A DNA stretch of 64,000 nucleotides. It comes from Boswellia sacra (Eukaryota > Streptophyta > Magnoliopsida > Sapindales > Burseraceae). The first letter of the stretch is position 1. Each line of letters opens with the position of its first letter. The translations under genes were made by a program, and so were the position numbers. Below, piece by piece: positions 11,768 through 24,185 of this stretch. The notes under the pieces were generated by a model. The model worked only from the letters and a program-made list of their open reading frames with translations. It did no database searches and was not told the origin of the DNA. Location: assembly GCA_013180625.2 (NCBI GenBank), contig SNVD02010013.1, positions 310,001 through 374,000 of the forward strand, written 5' to 3'.

Positions 11768-13590
11768 ATGGCCGGAAGAGAAGTTCGTGAATACACCAAT
11801 CTCAGTGACCCCAAAGGTAAAATCTTCAATCAAGAATTCAATTCAAGTTGTGATTTTGGTTTGGAATTGACTTATTTCTGTCGCAGATAAGAAATGGGGT
11901 AAAGGTAAAGACAAGATTGATGATGAAGACATAACTTTTCAGCGAATGGTTGCCAAGGTTAGACCGTCCACTTCTCCCTCTCTTTCTGTATCTGGGTTTC
12001 TTTCCTTTCTTGTTTTCTCAAAGAAAGTTGAAAGCTTTAAGTTAAGGTTGTGTTTTGGAGAGATTTTCTGATAACGTGCCCTGGCAGGGATTTTGGCTTT
12101 GCCCTTTTGGGTGGTTGATGTAAGCAGATGCAAGAGGTTGCTGGAGAACGTGGAGGCTATCTCCATGGCCGAGGCGGTAACCCCCTTTTTGGCCTCTCTT
12201 GATCATGTGTTGTTTCTACTTGTTTTTGCAGTGTTTTGTCTGTGTTTTGAGGTTTTTTTTTTCTCTGCAGCTCTGGACAGTGATGATTTGCTCTATCTTA
12301 AGGAGCAGATGGAAGCTGAGGAGGACGCTGAACGCCTCCTTCGCCGTACTGAGAAACGGGCTTTTGCTGCTTTTAAGATATCCTTTCATGTGACTGTTTT
12401 CTACTTAGACGCTCAATTTGCCACAATTCCAATTTATGTCTACATTGATTTATTAGACTGTTGTGGTATGACATGGAGGTGATCTTGATTTTAGGCATAA
12501 CATAGGCTTTGTGAACCTGCCATCTTTTTAACTGTTACTGGAATTTTGTCTACTAGACTTCAAATATTATGCTTTGTGGTTGCTGCATTACATGGTCATT
12601 TAGTTCAATTGTCTGAAGTGGAAGTAAATAGTTTTTTCTCTTTTCTGTCACTACTGTCAAAGGATTTCTGATTCAGTGACACTTCCAGCTTACCTAATTT
12701 GGATTCGTGACAATATATTTAGTTTTGCGTCATTTTTTAGATAGTTTTTCATTAGTTATACGGAGTGTATATAGGCTTATCCTTCATCCTTTATGCTTAC
12801 ATTATTTGGATTTGTGATAATATATTTATTGTTGACAAGAAGCCTGTCATTCTGATTATTGTTTTTATGATTTGGAATCATAACAACTATATTTTCCTGA
12901 ATCATTTCTACAATTTGATTCTTTTGATTTGGTGAAACCTCGGGTGATATTTCTTTGTAGGGGAAAACTTGGGCCTTTACTTTTTATTTTTGCTTTGAAA
13001 TTATTCTGGCTTCAGCTCTTAGTTACCCCCATTGTGTAGTATTTGGGAAAAAATTGGTTTGTTGATTTTGGTGTTTCAAAGGTGTAATCTCCTTAACCAA
13101 TGGGTACAAAGCTGCAAGTATGGCAGATTCCTCACCTGCATCTGTTCCCTTGCCACTTCGTGTTGAGCCCAAGCCAAAGAGTGGGATTAGGTAACTCTTG
13201 CTACACATGCTCTTGCTCTTGAATACATGTGGTCTGAGTCGCGGACATCCTTAGTGATTGCTTTCTGTTTTCCTAAAATGGTCTCCCTTTTCGGTTGCTT
13301 CAATTTTCTAATCTAAGCAATTATCTGGTTGTAGACAGCAGGATCTGCTGAAAAAGGTAGTTGAAGTTAAACCAAAGAGGCCGAGAGTTGCAAGTCCATC
13401 TGGTGGGAATCACCCTATCACAATTTCTAGTAATTCTGCATCAAAAAATTTGAAGTCTGAGGTTGACCAGAAGAAGGAAAAAGAGCAAACTTTGTCAATG
13501 TCAAACAAACCAGAAGGTGAGACTGGGGTAGAAAATCCTGTTAAAAGCTTACTGGGCTTAGCATATGCAAGTTCTGATGACGAAGACTGA
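11768..13590 (+). CDS. Conserved-looking charged protein of unknown function, six exons with a U12 intron
   Basis: Exons: 11768-11816, 11887-11957, 12128-12176, 12271-12377, 13108-13190, 13335-13590. They join in frame to 204 codons plus stop. I do not recognise a named family. The protein starts MAGREVREYTNLSDPKDKKW, and residues about 58-92 (LDSDDLLYLKEQMEAEEDAE...) look like a charged helix or coiled coil. The middle is rich in K, P and V (KPKRPRV could be a nuclear signal). It ends in an acidic tail, LLGLAYASSDDED. There is no signal peptide or membrane segment. A nuclear role is inferred from the basic patch, acidic tail and promoter type. Intron 4 is of the minor AT-AC class; the others are GT-AG. 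The start gives the first in-frame ATG and a clean junction into exon 2. Confidence 0.85.
12378..13107 (+). other. AT-AC U12-type (minor spliceosome) intron
   Basis: The donor is ATATCCTTT (12378 on), the acceptor ends TAC (AC at 13106-13107), and TCCTTAAC lies at 13090-13097, with its branch adenosine 11-12 bases from the acceptor. All three match the U12 consensus exactly. Using these borders keeps the frame (FAAFK|KAAS); no GT-AG alternative nearby does so as well. Confidence 0.88.
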
Positions 13591-15249
13591 CTGTAGAAGT
13601 AAGGGGTGTGTGCTAGATCAAAGTGACATTCATTCATTGTTCTGTAATAGATAACTGTTACTGGATTTGCTTCTTAGTACCACTTTATCCATTGTCCAAA
13701 CAAGACTAGTTGTTGATCAACTCTGTGTTTGACAAAGCTGAAATAGAAACATAGATTACAATTTTTTTTTTGGTTCATGTTTGGAGTTGTAATATGTTTA
13801 TTTTTTATTTTTTTATTTTCCTGGTGGATTTGGTATCAAGCTGTCTTCGAGCAAGTAAAACACTGATGAACTTGTAAATGACTCAGAGCTCTGATACAGC
13901 AAGCTGGGATTTTTATTTTATCTGTTGTCCACAAAAAAATTTTTTTTTTTTCATGTTAGCTATCGTTTATATTGCTGATCCCCGTAATGGACCTGAAATC
14001 TGCTCTATGGTTTACACTCTTGACATCTGATTACTATGTTCTGCTAGATAGTCTTCAAACTGCTTAATTTATTCTTCTGTACGTTTTGTGTAGAATATTA
14101 GAATAATCTGAATAGTTGAAATTATGATTTTCGCTGAGTTGGTGTTTAGACAAGTTGGCTTGACTCTTGATGTTTTCATTCTTTTATGTTCCAAAATTAT
14201 GGTTAAGGCTTCGACAGATTGTGAGGAGATATATCTTGTGTAACATCTTTTTTCTGTGCGAGTTATTGTGGGTATGCTGAGAGCAATGAATTGATATTTT
14301 GATTTTGACTGTAATTGGTTTTGGATAAGAAATAGAAGAAAGGGGAGAAGGATGGAGGGGAATCTGAGCTCTATAGAAAGCTAGAGGATGGTGAAATGGC
14401 ATTTTGGGCTTATATTACTTTAAAAGAATAATTTAATATTTTAGTACCCTTCGCCTACTGCTGAGATTCACAAACTAAAATCTGATTTTGGCAGTATCAT
14501 TTTGTTCTAAAATTAATTTTAATTTCATTTGTTAGGCATCTAAATGTGGTGCTAAATTGATTTTGTAAAATATATTTTTTTGTTATTATACTGAGTGTGA
14601 AAATTAAATTTGAGAGCAGTTGTGAACTGTGACTAGTGTCAGACGATATCTCTAATATCATAGTGAGCAAAGTTGGCATCGCACATACTTTTTGTTATTT
14701 AAACTTGAGATCGAGTGCTAAACTAAGCTATTACTGAGCTCTCCCATATTTTGATCATTGTAGTTGAGCTCGAGAGCCTGCTAATTTTCTTGGAAAGAAG
14801 CTGCATTTTCAAAAGCATCTCCAGCTGAATAGAGCTTAAATAATAAGTTTTCCAGGCTCCATATCACCTGCTTAATTAGGTTATTGCAATATATATCATA
14901 CTTAATTGGAAACCGTCATCCATTATAAAACTTGAAACTATAGCGATAACCTCGTTGGCAAGGGCAACAGTATACTCGAAACTTTCTGTTACAGTCCCAT
15001 TCATCATCATTCACTTGGTTATTTTAGTTATAGGCACCTACGGCTATTATAATTCTTCAACTAGTAGCTGCACTCTTTTTTTTTTTTTATTAACTATTTT
15101 TTATTACGTACGACAATGAAGTAGCCTACGTATTTGGTCTTCCTTCACTTGGCGCGTCACTTGAACGACTTGCTCACTTCGCGCATCACTGGCGATAATT
15201 TTGTCTCATAATGACTTGCTCACAGGTAATTTACTAAACTTAAATTGGT
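13591..15249. other. Intergenic DNA between the U12-intron gene and the RLP pseudogene
   Basis: The first few hundred bases are probably 3' untranslated sequence. I see no further gene, RNA gene or element ends; T-rich runs occur near 13760 and 13940. Confidence 0.45.
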
Positions 15250-16840
15250 TCTCTCTTTTGCAAGTTTCTGCGGAGAAGTAGCCGATACAATCGGCAATCT
15301 TGAATGTGTTGGATCTTTCTGAATGCAACTTCACGGGGTCCATTCCAGCATCACTTCGAGATCTCAGAAGTTCTTTGGTGTTTTCATCCAACAATTTTAC
15401 TGGCCAAACCCTAACATCTATAAGTAACCAGTGATAACACGTTTCTGGACAATGTCCAGATGTTTTTGGTAGCCACGGCAAATTAACTGATCTATCTCCC
15501 TCAAGTAATAACTTCGGTGGACAACTGCCATCATAGGTATTCAACCTCACACAACTTATTGGATTAATCTTCTCCAACAACCAATTTGAAGGCCAAGTTC
15601 CTTGTCAAGTAAGTGGCTTTTCTAATCTAACTGAAATAGATTTTTCTCATGGTTTCCTAAGTGGTAGAATACCATTTTGGTTGTTTACTCTGCGATCTTT
15701 GTGGTATTTATCGCTTTAAAGCAATAGACTTTCATGCCCACTTCCAAGTTCCAAGTTTGAAATGCTATATCTTTCTGTCCTTGACCTTTCATCAAACAAC
15801 TTGAGTGGCATTTTGATGGCATACACGTTTTCAAATCTTATGCCTTGCGCAGACTAATCAACTCTTTCACTTGGAACTGCAAATGAACAACTTACATGGC
15901 AGTATCCCTCAATCAACACCAATGAGCGGCATGCAATATCTTCATCCTAATGGAAATCTTTTGCAAGTCCTTCTCTTGAGATTTAATAGATTTCACGGTC
16001 CCATTGGCCATTCAAAGACAACATTCTCCTTCTGCAAGTTGATAATACTTGACTTTTACAACAACCAATTAAAGGTGCATTTAACAACAAGATATTTGGA
16101 TAGTTTCAAGGCTATGATGCAAGGTCCTTGGTGGTAATGATTATGAGATATATATGGGAGACCAACTGGAGCCTAGTTCTATGAATTATACTACTACAGT
16201 CAAGACGTAGTATTACTCAATGATTTTGGTGATTAAAGGAGTCCAAAGAGAAATAGATCGAGTGTCAACTATTTTAACTGTTATTGATATGTCTGACAAC
16301 TACTTGAAGGAGGAATGCCTCAAGTACTTGGAAAGCTTAACTCACTCAAAGTACTTAACTTTTCCCATAATAAGTTTATTGGTCATATTCTATCTTCATT
16401 AGAAAATTTGACAGAGGTTGAGTCACTAGATTTCTCCTCAAACAAGCTTATTGAAGAGATTCCTAAGCACTTGAAAAGTCTCACATATCTTTTTGTGTTA
16501 AACCTTTCATATAATCAACTTGTTGGATCTCTACCTCGAGGAAAGCAATTTAACACCTTTCATTTTCAAAATGATTCTTATTGAGAATGTAGAGCTTTGT
16601 GGATTGCTGTTGTCGAAAAAATGTGGCTATGATAAAGCAACTGAGCATGGGCTAGGGCCAACAACATTCTATGAAGAAGACAATGTCGCAAATTGGTTGG
16701 ATTGGAAAGTTGCTATGATGGGTCATGGACGTGGACTGGTGATTGGTTTGTCTACCAGACACATTGTATTCGCAATAAGAAAACCACAGTGGTTTGTAAA
16801 GAAGATTGAAAGAAAACAATTGACAATGGTGAGAAGGTGA
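15250..16840 (+). pseudogene. Receptor-like protein (LRR, Cf-type) pseudogene
   Basis: Plus-strand fragments spell successive plant extracellular LRRs: VLDLSECNFTGSIPASL near 15310, then LTEIDFSHGFLSGRIPFWLF near 15620, LSVLDLSSNNLSGI near 15770, and LKVLNFSHNKFIGHILSSL to LNLSYNQLVGSLPRGKQF at 16335-16550. The C-terminal end (NVELCGLLLSKKCG, near 16590) is the usual cap of RLP12/Cf-4-type receptors, which lack a kinase. The family senses pathogen or developmental signals at the cell surface. The fragments fall in different frames with many stops. The membrane segment after the cap is degraded, and the N-terminal signal peptide and first repeats are missing. It cannot make a receptor. Confidence 0.8.
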
Positions 16841-18199
16841 GTGGAATGTATGCAGAAAAAGAAATTGGTAAGTTAAATGTTACTCCTATTGATTATGCTA
16901 TTATTTTTCCCCTACTTTTGGTATTCTAGTTTATTTACTTATCTCCCAAGCCTTTTTTTCATTAATTTTAAATTCTGTTTTCGTTCTCAGTCCTTCGAGG
17001 CAAAGAGACCATGGTTTTTGGTGGAGCATGTAAAGATGTTGAATCTGTGAAACCTTATTTTAGACTTGAGAGTTTTGTTTCTTTTCAAAGTTTCAAATGT
17101 TTGAGAACAACACTAAGATTTTGAATAATTGTGCAGTGTTTCCACAACACTTGTCCTCTTTGTAATGTGTGAGGAGTTTTTTTTTTCATTTACCTGAAGT
17201 TGAAATTTAATTTAATAATAGACTATAGCACGTGTTCTAAATCGTCTATTTCCATCACAAATTGTTAAACATTTGTTTGTATTTTTGTAATAATCATATA
17301 AAAATAAAATGAGTAAGATTAGACTTACAAATTTTTACGGGCATTTTAATCCACAATAAAATTAAATAAATTTGTGTATATCCCAATAACAAAAAGTAAA
17401 AGAATAAATTTCAAAGACATTGGTATAAAATTGATATTCTATCGTTTTAAAAGTTTTAGGCTAGATATAGCTTAAACATCATAGACTAGAATCACAACAT
17501 CTTCCTCATTGACTACGGCTCTACTACTTGTTGGTAGGGTTGACAATTCCTGTCATGCGTGTCGGCCCATTTAATTATTCGTATCAAGATATGAAACACG
17601 GATTTGACAGGGTTATTAAATGTGTCACCCACGTATTGTAATTATATCATATTTAATTAACAGAATTTATTTAATTGTTTAATCTAATTATACATAATAT
17701 ATCATATTCTATTCAATTAAAATTATTTTTATAATATAAATAATTGTTAGTATAAAAAAATTATTAAAATAATTATAATTTACTATTACATAAATTAATT
17801 TACTTTATAATATAAAATTTTTAATTTTATAATATATATGTTACAAGTAGGTAAAAATTCATATCATTAAATGAGTTTGCATGTTAAGGATTGACAATAT
17901 ATATTTAATTATTTGTGATATTAATAAACAGGTTTGTGTGTTGAATATCCTCAACACGAATTCGACCTATTTGTTAATCATATATCGTGTTCATGTTGTA
18001 TTCGTGCTGTGGTAACGTGTCATGATCTAAATTGCCATCCCTACTTGTTAAACAACTGGGTTTGCTGCGGTTTTCAAAGTGCTGACTTTCTTGATGGAGA
18101 TAAAGATTATATTTTAAAAAATAGATGGCCATCATAATTGGTTTGCCATGGAGTCATGCAAAATTTTAATCTTCTTTTCATATTTAGGGATATACATAG
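16841..18199. other. Intergenic AT-rich DNA
   Basis: Downstream flank of the RLP pseudogene, then AT-rich sequence with nothing I can support as a gene or element. Confidence 0.45.
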
Positions 18200-18515
18200 G
18201 GTCATACCACGATACTATGGTACCGTTGATATACCAGTACTATGGTACTGTTGATATACCAATATATCAATTTTTAAATTTGTGTAAAAATTATAAATAA
18301 ATGTGTAAAAGTTTTAAATCAATGAGTAAAAGTTGTAAATATAACTTTTGTATATTTATTTATAACTTTTCTTAAGTGAATGTGTAAAAGTTGTAAATAA
18401 GCTTGTAAAGTTGTAAATGAATGTGTAAAAGTTGTATTTACACATTCATTTACAATTTTTACATAATTCTAAAAATTAATGTACCGGTATATCAACTGTA
18501 CTATGCCCACACCCG
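18200..18515. mobile_element. MITE-like element built of short inverted and direct repeats
   Basis: ACTATGGTACCGTTGATATACC on the left and GGTATATCAACTGTAC on the right form imperfect inverted repeats. The interior is made of degenerate copies of AATGTGTAAAAGTTGTAAAT in both orientations, giving strong fold-back potential near 18410-18470. No clear target-site duplication was found. Confidence 0.45.
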
Positions 18516-18552
18516 TATACACATAAATTAGATTCACCAGTATAAAAATGAA

Positions 18553-18752
18553 TAATGTTAAATCTACAACTTATTTACAACCAAAATTTTATACAACTAT
18601 CATGTCATTTTTGGATGAGTTGGTAACATACTACTGGATGAGTAATTACCATGTCATTTAATTTAACATCATTTGGTTTCATTTTTTATTCATCCAATGA
18701 TAGCTTGCCAACTCAGGTTGTATAAAAAATGGTTGTAAATGTAGCATTACTT
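18553..18752. mobile_element. MITE-like fold-back element
   Basis: TAATGTTAAATCTACAAC...TTTACAACC...TTTTATACAAC on the left is mirrored by GTTGTATAAAAAATGG...TTGTAAATGTAGCATTA on the right, giving imperfect terminal inverted repeats of about 40 bp around a 200-bp non-coding element. The target duplication was not resolved. Confidence 0.5.
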
Positions 18753-19244
18753 ATGAAAAAATACTGGTAAAGAAGACAACTTTTAACATTTTTTGAATTT
18801 AAGATCTCTTTTATTATAAAAAACCTTTTATTGAAGTATCTTCAAATTTAAACAACATTAAAGACAATAGAAAACTCTCTTCTTTTATCAAAAATATAAG
18901 AAACTTACTAAATTCTAAATATCCTTAAAATTAAATTTGAATAATTGTTATAATAAAGGTTAAATTATACCTAAGTTGAATGTCATATAAATTCAAGTGT
19001 ACTTTCAATAACAAAATACAACCTCAAGTAGCAAAACACAATTAGTAATCTCCTTCCAGAATACAAACCCAAATAATTACAAATAAAAAATAATGAAGTA
19101 CTATAAAAATAATAATAGAGTTCATGAGAGTTACATAGTAAATCCTACAAGCTTATGAGATCCCTTGGTAGAATCTACCCATTCTTTAACACTACATTAC
19201 AGAAAATATAAAACAATAGAAAGTGGAAGCATTTTATTGATATT
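18753..19244. other. Intergenic AT-rich DNA left of the Sirevirus-type element
   Basis: No gene seen. It ends in ATATT (19240-19244), the left target-site duplication of the element that follows. Confidence 0.5.
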
Positions 19245-20133
19245 TGAAAGTTCTGGAGGTATGCAGTTATAAGTAATATAACAGTAAACTGTAATGCAAA
19301 TCGGCACAGGAGGATTTTTACGAGGTTCAGTTATAAAACCTACGTCCGCGGGCAGCTATAGAGCTGCAATTCACTATGTTCTTGTTTGTACAATCTTTAG
19401 GACCTTTTACAGTGCTGAATCACTCTCACACACTGACCTAATTGTTGACAAACAAAATCTTTGCAAAGATCCTAAACACTAGTGACACTGCCCACTTTCT
19501 GTCACAGATAACTTAACAGCACACTGTTAAATTATACGTAACACCCAATGTCTGACACTGAATTACATAAACACTTAACCCGCAAGTTATCCCAAGTGTC
19601 TACTAACTCACACAGACTCAATCAACAACTCATGTACGATTTCTACCACTCGTACATGAATCAAAAGACTCAAAGAATCAAATCAATGAAGACATTCTTT
19701 TTGCGTTGAAGCTTTCTTCTATGAATTCATGGAATGCCGAACTCAAGACTCTCTCACAACCAAATCAGCCAATATGTCAATCTCTCAATCACGTTATCAG
19801 CCGCCTGAATAGCTTTGTATATATATAGTGAGAGGTCTGACCGAAATCTCCTAGAAATCCCATAAAAATTCTAATCAAAATAATATTAGGATTAGAAGAA
19901 ATAAAATAGGAAGTGTTATAAACAAACTCCAAAAGGAATTAGGACAAATAAATATTCTCCCATTCTAATTATCATAATCTAAAGAGATATTTATTACAAA
20001 TCAAATAATTCATAAAATATAATTCTAGAAACATTAAAATAGGAATAAAAATAATATTATTATTTTATCACAAGTTGATCAAAACTCATCATGTGCATGG
20101 CACATGCATATGTAGTAGACTTTGACACCAACA
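19245..20133 (-). repeat. 3' LTR of Sirevirus-type element 1
   Basis: 889 bp. On the plus strand it starts TGAAAGTTCTGGAGG and ends GACACCAACA. It holds the ACGAGGTTCAG...CCTACGTCCGCGG variant of the shared LTR motif and the palindrome GCAGCTATAGAGCTGC. Confidence 0.88.
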
Positions 20134-20150
20134 ATCTCCCCCTTTTTGGC
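20134..20150 (-). other. Polypurine tract and conserved Sirevirus motif, element 1
   Basis: The minus strand reads GCCAAAAAGGGGGAGAT directly before the 3' LTR. The adjacent ATCACAAGTT extends the motif seen at the same place in the two related elements. Confidence 0.75.
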
Positions 20151-20630
20151 AACTTGTGATGAAAACACCAAACTGTTTTTGATCAGAGAACATCACACAT
20201 GATAAGTCAATCATAACAATAAGCTATCATGAAATAGTAAACAAAATTGTCATGTGTAAAGAATTAACCAGTGAGCTGTTACAAAACTCATAACAGAACA
20301 CTGTCAGAATGAGTATATCCTGCAATCAAAATGACTTTGTCAAACTGATCAAGCAACACACGTTAATCAATTCATGATCAGAGCAATTATATCGATAAAT
20401 GCAATCAGATCATGATCAGAGCAAAAACATCCAAGCAAAACATAAAGCAAACATAAGAAGTTCTTCTTACTCCTCCTTACTCCTTACTTACATCCCAAGC
20501 AACAAAAATATAAACAAAAGAGAAGTAGAAGTAAGTAACCATAGTTATATCAGATATAACAAAGAAAAAAAAATCAGAAAACCTTCTTCTCTCCCCCTTG
20601 ATTTCAGCACAAGTGCCAAAAGCACTTAAC

Positions 20631-20800
20631 GAAGTCTTGGAGACTTTCGAACGGGAGGAGAAGAGGAACTGCCAGTGCGCTTCCTAAGTCTGCCAGCCTT
20701 TGTTTTATATCTTTTCCTTGTTGTGGTTGGAGTTGGCTGCACAGAAGCTGCAGGAGCAGGTTGTTCTTCAGCTGTGTCAGAAGAGGTCCCCATGGTTATG
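20631..20800 (-). pseudogene. Remnant C-terminus of the env-like ORF, element 1
   Basis: The minus strand encodes a basic, serine- and proline-rich tail ending in RKSPRLR, matching the ends of the env-like frames at 60895 (RKSLRLG) and 47401 (HKSARFH). The first 1.6 kb of the ORF is missing. Across the Gypsy insertion, sequence related to 62740-62820 resumes at 29846, so the deletion was already there when the Gypsy element arrived. Confidence 0.6.
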
Positions 20801-22212
20801 TGATGCGTTCGAAACTAGCAAGAATATTAGTCGCACAAGTAATAAAGTGATGAATAAGATATCGCTCCCACAAGGATTGATTCTAATTAAATTTGTTATT
20901 CGAAAGCGAAAACGGAATAAATGAGGGGTTTTGTTGATTGATTAACTAGATGAAATATTAATGCAAATAAAGAATAACACAATGCAAACTTGATTGAAGT
21001 GAGAATTAATCAATGACAGAATTTGGCTAAGGGATTATTCTCTACCACAAGATATAGATTTGCGAATAAATCATAGAATTGTCATCCAATTACACCATTG
21101 AAATTATCAACCGTAGATAACAACAAGCTCTGTTATCCCAATCTTTCCTTACTTTGTTGTTAAATAAAACAAGCTCTTTATTTATTCTCTATCCATTAAA
21201 CAACCTAGAACAAGCTTTCTAAGTTTAATTCAATGGAAGCATTACGATAAGAAAGATAGGTTGATCTAAGCAATAAACACACAAGCTCGGATTATTTAAC
21301 TTAGGTTATATTCTCCAATTGCAATCTCTGATCACAATTTTGCTACTAATGATTAGAAATTCAAGACAATTACGGATCAAGATTTCTAGTATAGCAATAG
21401 ACAACATCCAAATTATATTCAGTTGGCCACCCAAATACAATCAGCAAGCAATCATAAGCATTAAATATGTGAGAATACAAGCAACTTCAATTAGAGAATT
21501 GGATAACAATATCTTGCATAATCAACTCATAAGAACCATATCAAGGGCTTTGAAATCACCCTCAACCAATTCAGATTCAGTTACACATGTTCAAAAACGT
21601 AATAAATACAATACAACATGGAGACATTCCAGAAAATAAAAGGGAAGGGATAAACTTAGCAAATTTGATGAAAATCTCTTAGGATTGTAGTTTTTCCTCT
21701 TTCCAAGCCTTCTTTCTCCTTCAAGAACTCCAGGAGATGAGAGAAATCCAGAGATGCAGCCTCCTAGTCGTTTCCCCCTCTTCAAGTTATCAAAATAAAA
21801 CCCTAAAATGTGTTTATATACTCTGCTACAGTAACCTGCTACAGTGTCCCGTATTATACATGCTACAGTGATTTGTGGAATTATATTTCTACACTTCTCA
21901 CACTGTTTTGATTATAACTTTTGGTACACTAAATGGATTCATGAACCGTAAATTTCTCCAGAAAATAGACTTCGAGAGCTTTCCAACGGTATATAACATG
22001 TCATCGGGTTCATTGTATATCAATACAATTAAATCCGAGAAGATGGTTGACTAGCAGAGGTGAAAATGAAGGGTTTTACTTCACTTTGGTGCAAGTTGCT
22101 CCAAAACTCCTACAAACATCAAAACCACACAAAAACATAAAAATACCAAGGATTATAGCAAAGAAACATAGATGAATTGATATGAAAATGATACATAAAT
22201 AGACACCTATCA
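20801..22212 (-). repeat. 3' LTR of the Gypsy element
   Basis: Direct repeat of 28430-29840. It contains three TGCTACAGT motifs within about 50 bases near 21825-21880. The adjoining minus-strand GTGTGGGGAAATT is the polypurine tract. Confidence 0.9.
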
Positions 22213-24185
22213 AATTTCCCCACACTTAAACTTTGCTAGTCCTCGAGCAACTACGACGATATGAAACAAAACTAAATCGAAACAGATTCAAAGAAAAATT
22301 AAAACACACAAATGCTTAAACTTGCAAATAGGCCTCAAAGATTGTACTTAATTATAACCCAAGGAAAACTTCAAAATAATGCATTTGATCAAGAATCTCA
22401 TTACAAAGATTAGCTTCGCTCTACTTCAATTCCTCAAGTGTGTGTGTGTAGAGCCATTCTTACCTAATCACTTGTAACCCAGATGAGTTTATGCATAAAA
22501 ATGAATCATATTTAATAGTGAAGATGTGTGTATAAATGAACTCCATAGGCCTGCTTTTCAAGTCACTCTCTACTAATGTAGACGCGCACAACACCAAGGA
22601 TCAAGTAGGACTTTATTAAGCTTGTAACATTTGGCTTGGGTGAAGTTATGATAAAGGATAATAATTTAGCTCAAATCACCCACAAACACATAAATCATTC
22701 AAGACTATGTAGAGCTCAACCACATAACATAAAAAAATTCGTTCGAATTCACCAAGTGACTCCTCCAAACTTATTTAGAACACTCAATTTCTCTTTTTAT
22801 TATAGTTTTTTTTTTACACAAAAGAAACTATACTCCCACACTTTGTTATTTCATTCTTTTTAAGAACACTCAAGGGTATAGATCTTTTTTTCTTTTTCTC
22901 TTTTTTCTCTGTTTTTTTTAACTACAATTCCCCTCCCCCACACTTAAACATCACATTGTCCTCAATGTTTAAGTACGTGGAAGATAAGTACAGATTGCTT
23001 TTCTTTTTTTTTTCTTTTTTTGTTTTTTTTTACAAACACAAATAAAACTCACTTGCATTGCTCATGGCACAATCCAACCTCCTCTAACTTCCCAAAACTA
23101 GAACATAACTCAAAATATAATCATGAATGATATACATGCTCATAGGTAAGGGATAAACTGTTTGGAATAAATTTAATTGAGATTCGAAAATCTTTTAGTG
23201 AGTTAACAAAGAAAAAAGCTTATAGAGGCTCAAAGGGGTAACTAGGGATCAATGTCAATCAAGGTTGGCTATTAAGGCTCAAACGGTCCAAAGATGGCCT
23301 AAATCATTTCCCTAATGTTGCACAGTCTAGGATTTCGCCTCGAGTGACCATCAAACAAGTTCTAGAATTCATTGAAATCTGAAGAAACATTTAAATTACA
23401 TAAACTTTCTCTAAGTAACAAATAACTCAGTGATAATAGCTCAGTGCTCAATGTTGTGCAAGGAATCAAAGGCAAAGCGAAAACCAATAAACATTTCAAG
23501 CACACAGATCCATGCATCATTTATCATTTTCCAAGAGTTATTCTTAATCCAATCATTGTCTTATCATCGACCCACAAAATGCAAGAAAAGAGGTACGTGG
23601 CGTTGTTACACCTGAGTCAAGATTGTATATTTCAACAATCCTTAGGACCAGTAGCCCGCAGACTTAAGGTTTCCAGCCTATATACCTTTATTAGAAAGAA
23701 CAAAACAAGAAACAAGACACTTCAAACAACATGAAATAAACAAACTACAGATTTATTTCGAGAGAATGCGTTTCAAGGGTTAAAGAAACCCCATATTCTA
23801 CCATTCTCAGATTTTTCCACAATTTTTTTTAATCAGAACTGGTAAAGACAAAAAAACACATAACAACTCTAAATTACATAAAACTAAACCTACTCATAAA
23901 ATAACAAAGTCTAACAATCAGGAAACGAAAATAAGTTAGTTAGAATGGGTCTAAAAAGTTTAGAAGTTAGCCTCCTTATTCAGCCATTATGGATTAAAGA
24001 GATCCAGAATGCGTTTCAAGAGGACCTAAACTTTTTAAGACACCCCTCTAAAAGGCAAGATTAGAAAATATTACCTGGAACGAAAGAAATAACCTGAAAA
24101 AGCTCAAAAGAAATAACATGAAAAATCTCAAATAAACACAATAAAAAGAACGCAAACAAAAGTGAAGCAAACCAGTAGATAAAGA
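22213..24185 (-). other. 3' noncoding tract of the Gypsy element
   Basis: No coding frame stands out. Near 22930-22975 the minus strand reads TTGAGGACAATGTG...GTTTAAGTGTGGGGGAGGGG, a landmark of Athila/Tat-type elements downstream of pol. Poly-T and poly-A runs are frequent. Confidence 0.6.

Noticed and set aside
15206..15580. 124-codon minus-strand frame
   Set aside because: It is antisense to LRR pseudogene fragments that read clearly on the plus strand.
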